A stretch of 9,226 nucleotides of DNA from JBGSYN01 sp041750975 (GTDB lineage: Bacteria; Pseudomonadota; Alphaproteobacteria; Geminicoccales; Geminicoccaceae): contig JBGSYN010000222.1 of NCBI GenBank assembly GCA_041750975.1, forward strand, positions 1 to 9,226. Reading direction: 5' to 3'. A program made the translations under genes and the position numbers. The notes beneath the pieces were generated by a model. That model saw nothing but the letters and a program-made list of their open reading frames with translations. It had not been told where the DNA came from and made no database searches. Below are positions 7,385 to 9,226 of the stretch, piece by piece. Positions within the stretch are counted from its first letter, which is position 1. Each line of letters starts with the position of its first letter.

Positions 7385-7744
7385 ATGCTTCGAATTTTGT
7401 CCGGTGTCTAGGCTCTTCTGCTGGGCATCGTATTGATCATGCTGGGCAACGGCATGCACTTCACTCTTATTGGCCTGCGCGGCGGGATCGAGGGATTTTC
7501 GGCCTCGGAACTTGCTGTCGTCTGCTCGGGCTATTTCATGGGCTTCCTGTCCGGTGCGCGTCTTCGCGGCATTGGGCAGTTTCATGTCGGCGGGGCTGAT
7601 CGCCTTTCCGCTCCTGACCGACCCCTTGGCCTGGACGGTGCTGCGGTTGCTCGTGGGCTTTTGCATGTCGGGCATCTACGTCGCCGCCGAGAGTTGGCTG
7701 AACGACGCCGCCGCCAACGAAACGCGAGGCAAGGTGCTGTCGGC
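7385..7744 (+). pseudogene. MFS transporter (YcaD-like), N-terminal remnant
   Basis: The first third of a major-facilitator transporter can be read: MLRILSGV, then TAG 7409-7411 in place of the usual Trp, then ALLLGIVLIMLGNGMHFTL, GLRGGIEGFS and GYFMGFLSGAR in frame 2. From about 7554 it continues in frame 3 as VRVFAALGSFMSAG, LTDPLAWTVLRLLVGFC and YVAAESWLNDAAANETRGKVLSA. Compared with recalled homologues, about a dozen codons between GAR and HVRVF are missing. The protein stops at 7744, where transposase sequence begins, so about two thirds of the transporter is lost. Hydrophobic segments match transmembrane helices 1-4. When whole it may have moved a substrate or product of the pathway upstream (inference from position). 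Confidence 0.8.
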
Positions 7745-7845
7745 TGCCGTTCGATCCGATATCGATGTTCAAGGCGTTGATCCTGCAGGCCCAGCATAAT
7801 CTCTCCGATGCCACGATGGAGTTCATGATCTGTGACCGCCTTTCC

Positions 7846-7904
7846 CGCCGCGGCCTCCTGACCGCGGTACTTCCAGGAATGGATCGGTCTCCTCCTGAGA
7901 TCGA
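7846..7904 (+). repeat. Copy 1 of a ~60-bp double-hairpin element inside the transposase
   Basis: These 59 bases interrupt the transposase between Ser (TCC) and Trp (TGG). Hairpin A is CCGCGG ... CCGCGG (7848-7867) with inner CCTCCTGA. Hairpin B pairs ATCGGTCT with AGATCGAT (one G-U) around the loop CCTCCTG, near 7883-7905. A short spacer containing CAGGAAT lies between them. It aligns by hand at roughly 70 percent with the 8196-8256 copy, in the same orientation. Edges are uncertain by a base or two. Confidence 0.75.
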
Positions 7905-8195
7905 TGGATGCGATTCTGCGGTATCACGCTGGTCGATTCGGTGCCGGACGCGAATACGCTCTGGGACTTCCGCGAGGCCCTGATCGCAGCGGGAGCGCTT
8001 GACAAGCTGTTCGAGCGTTTGTACCGAGCGATCAAGGATGCCGGCTACCTGCCGATGTCCGGGAAGATCGTCGACGCCAGCTTGGTGGCGGCACCGCGGC
8101 AGCGCAACACGGACGAGGAGAAGGCGGCGATCAAGGCGGGCAAGATCTGGCCGGCGCAGCCCGCCAAGGCGGCGCAGAAGGACACCGACGCTCGC

Positions 8196-8256
8196 CTACG
8201 CGGCCTGCTGGCCGCGTTCCCTTCAGGAATCGGATGATCCGCCTCCTGACGGATCA
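8196..8256 (+). repeat. Copy 2 of a ~60-bp double-hairpin element inside the transposase
   Basis: These 61 bases interrupt the transposase between Arg (CGC) and Trp (TGG). Hairpin A is CGCGGCC-TGCT-GGCCGCG (8199-8216), a perfect 7-bp stem. Hairpin B is ATGATCCG-CCTCCTGA-CGGATCAT (8234-8257), a perfect 8-bp stem. The spacer contains TCAGGAATCGG. Read in the upstream frame the insert brings a TGA stop. It shares its layout, loop sequence and insertion context with the 7846-7904 copy. Confidence 0.78.
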
Positions 8257-8906
8257 TGGACCGTCAAGACCAGCAAAGGCAAGGTCGAGGCCGACGGCAC
8301 GATCAAGCGCGACCTCGCGATCCCTACATTCGGCTACGAATCACACATCAGCATCGACCGCCGGCACGGTTTCATTCGTCGACAGAAGGTCACCGATGCC
8401 GCGGCCCATGATGGTGCTCGGCTGCGCGAGGGCTTGGTCGACCGAAACAATACAGCGTCCGCCGTATGGGCGGACACCGCCTACGGCTCCAAGACCAACG
8501 AGGACTTTCTGAGAGATCGCGGCAAAACCAGCCAGATCCACCGCAAGAAGCCCGCCGGCAAGCCGATGGCGAAGCGCACGGCCAAGTCCAATGCCAGGAA
8601 ATCCACGGTCCGCGTCAGCGTCGAGCACGTCTTCGCACAGCAGAAGGCGCGGATGAATCTCGTCATTCGCAGCATCGGCCTCAAGCGCGCGAAGGCGACC
8701 ATCATCATGGCCAAAATCGCCTACAATCTCGGCCGGTGGCGTTGGTGGGAGACCCGAGCCACGCCCGCTTGACGGCAAAAGGTAAGGACTTCCCGGACAA
8801 CCGGCCCAAAATTCAACTCTACAGAAGCGAGATCCTCCCCCGAAACTGCGCCATCAGCGCCAAAACTCGGTCGAGGCCTCAAAATCCACGGGTTGTCGGA
8901 GGTCTC

Positions 8907-8990
8907 CAGGCGATGGGCGAGGGCGGCCTCGGTCACTTCACGCGGGTGGCTGGTGGTTTCGCCAGCCCAGTCGCGGAAGGTCGAGCGTCG
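8907..8990 (-). pseudogene. Tyrosine integrase, C-terminal fragment
   Basis: The minus strand reads RSTFRDWAGETTSHPREVTEAALAHRL, the segment around the box II Arg and the LAH box III His of P4-type phage/island integrases. Homology stops at 8907, where the IS5 right end is placed. The catalytic Tyr segment that should follow is missing, as is everything upstream of about 8990. It is a scrap of a different integrase from the one ending at 9013. Confidence 0.65.
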
Positions 8991-9012
8991 CTCAAATCTG
9001 GATGTCTTAGCT

Positions 9013-9226
9013 TTAGGTTAGTGCATCCAGTCTCGCTACATGATCCGCCCACGCTTCGAGAGCCTGGCGTTTTTCGTCTTCATATGCGTAGCGCTGGTAG
9101 ACGCGGGCGAGCGGGCCTGATCCCGTCGTTGCATGATTGAGAACTCGCTCGACGACATGCGGGTCGAAGCCGAGCCGTGCCATCCCGGTTGCAGCGGTCC
9201 GACGCAGATCGTGAATGCGCCAGTTG
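9013..9226 (-). CDS. Tyrosine recombinase/phage integrase, C-terminal part (runs off the window)
   Basis: The minus strand from the window edge to TAA 9013-9015 reads 70 residues of integrase catalytic domain with no break. Box II appears as IHDLRRTAATGMARLG (His and Arg of HxxR), box III as VLNHATT (His), and the nucleophile region as PLARVYQRYAYEDEKRQALE, where the first Tyr of VYQRY is the likely catalytic residue. The end, AWADHVARLDALT, is typical of island integrases of the P4 type. Only the C-terminus is visible, so whether the whole gene is intact is unknown. It points to an island or prophage lying beyond the right edge. Confidence 0.85.
   Translation of the reverse strand, partial: NWRIHDLRRTAATGMARLGFDPHVVERVLNHATTGSGPLARVYQRYAYEDEKRQALEAWADHVARLDALT

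Larger units (their letters stand above)
7744..8772 (+). pseudogene. IS5-family DDE transposase, N-terminally truncated and split by two inserted repeats
   Basis: Three pieces in different frames form one IS5-group transposase. Piece 1 is LPFDPISMFKALILQAQHNL to CDRLS (7744-7845, frame 1). Piece 2 is WMRFCGITLVDSVPDANTLW to KDTDAR (7905-8195, frame 3). Piece 3 is WTVKTSKGKVEADG to the stop 8770-8772 (8257-8772, frame 1). The DDE residues are Asp in KIVDASLVAAP (codon 8073), Asp in VWADTAYGS (codon 8473) and Glu in VSVEHVFAQQK (codon 8623). The pieces join without gap if 59 and 61 bases are removed, giving DRLSWMRFCG and DTDARWTVK as in recalled relatives. Together 120 bases are inserted. Without the N-terminus and with both frames broken, it cannot be an active enzyme as it stands. 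Confidence 0.88.
7744..8906 (+). mobile_element. IS5-family insertion sequence, left end deleted
   Basis: The element begins abruptly at about 7744 inside transposase coding sequence, fused to the MFS remnant, so its left inverted repeat and the first ~75 codons are gone. On the right, the integrase fragment on the minus strand resumes after 8907, so the IS probably ends near GGAGGTCTC (8898-8906). That edge is inferred from where the integrase homology breaks off. With no left end to compare, no terminal inverted repeat or target duplication can be shown. The 134 bases after the transposase stop hold nothing else recognisable. Confidence 0.6.

Noticed and set aside
6772..7411. The two TAG codons (6772 and 7409) read as pyrrolysine or another recoded residue
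   Set aside because: Neither family uses recoding, the replaced residues differ (an acidic or similar residue, and Trp), and no pyrrolysine genes are in view.
7846..8256. CRISPR or tandem array for the two ~60-bp repeats
   Set aside because: Only two diverged copies, 291 bases of transposase coding sequence between them, and no cas genes.

Overview
This window looks like high-GC alphaproteobacterial DNA, most likely from a Rhodobacteraceae (Roseobacter or Paracoccus-like) genome. The basis is the codon usage, the families present and recalled similarity of the proteins; no database was searched.

Layout. 1-286: C-terminal remnant of an Lrp/AsnC regulator. 448-1589 (+): tetrahydrofolate-dependent methyltransferase of the GcvT/DmdA type, with one frameshift. 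1633-2394 (-): IclR regulator, convergent with the methyltransferase and divergent from the next block. 2468-7305 (+): tightly packed run of SBP56-type methanethiol oxidase (mtoX, one frameshift), a [2Fe-2S] ferredoxin, a small CoA-binding protein, a C-terminal scrap of a metallo-beta-lactamase-fold hydrolase, a crotonase-fold protein, and a fatty-acid-type acyl-CoA ligase split by an amber codon. 7385-7744: start of an MFS transporter with an amber codon and an internal deletion. It is fused at 7744 to an IS5-family transposase that lacks its N-terminus. 8907-9226 (-): two tyrosine-integrase C-terminal pieces, one of which runs off the window.

Function. The combination of DmdA-like demethylase, acyl-CoA ligase, crotonase and methanethiol oxidase resembles a route that takes a methyl group from a methylated sulfur compound, activates the remaining acid with CoA, releases methanethiol and oxidises it to formaldehyde, sulfide and peroxide. 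No acyl-CoA dehydrogenase (DmdC) is present. The crotonase lacks both canonical catalytic glutamates, so it is not a standard DmdD. The substrate is therefore open.

State of the locus. Five one-base deletions, each repairable by lengthening a short homopolymer, break three genes and two remnants reopen the same way. Two amber codons and several true deletions add to this. The first set could be sequencing error; the deletions, fusions and insertions look like real decay at the edge of a mobile region.

The most unusual structure is a pair of related ~60-bp, two-hairpin elements (7846-7904 and 8196-8256). Each interrupts the IS5 transposase immediately before a TGG codon, and removing both restores one continuous reading frame.
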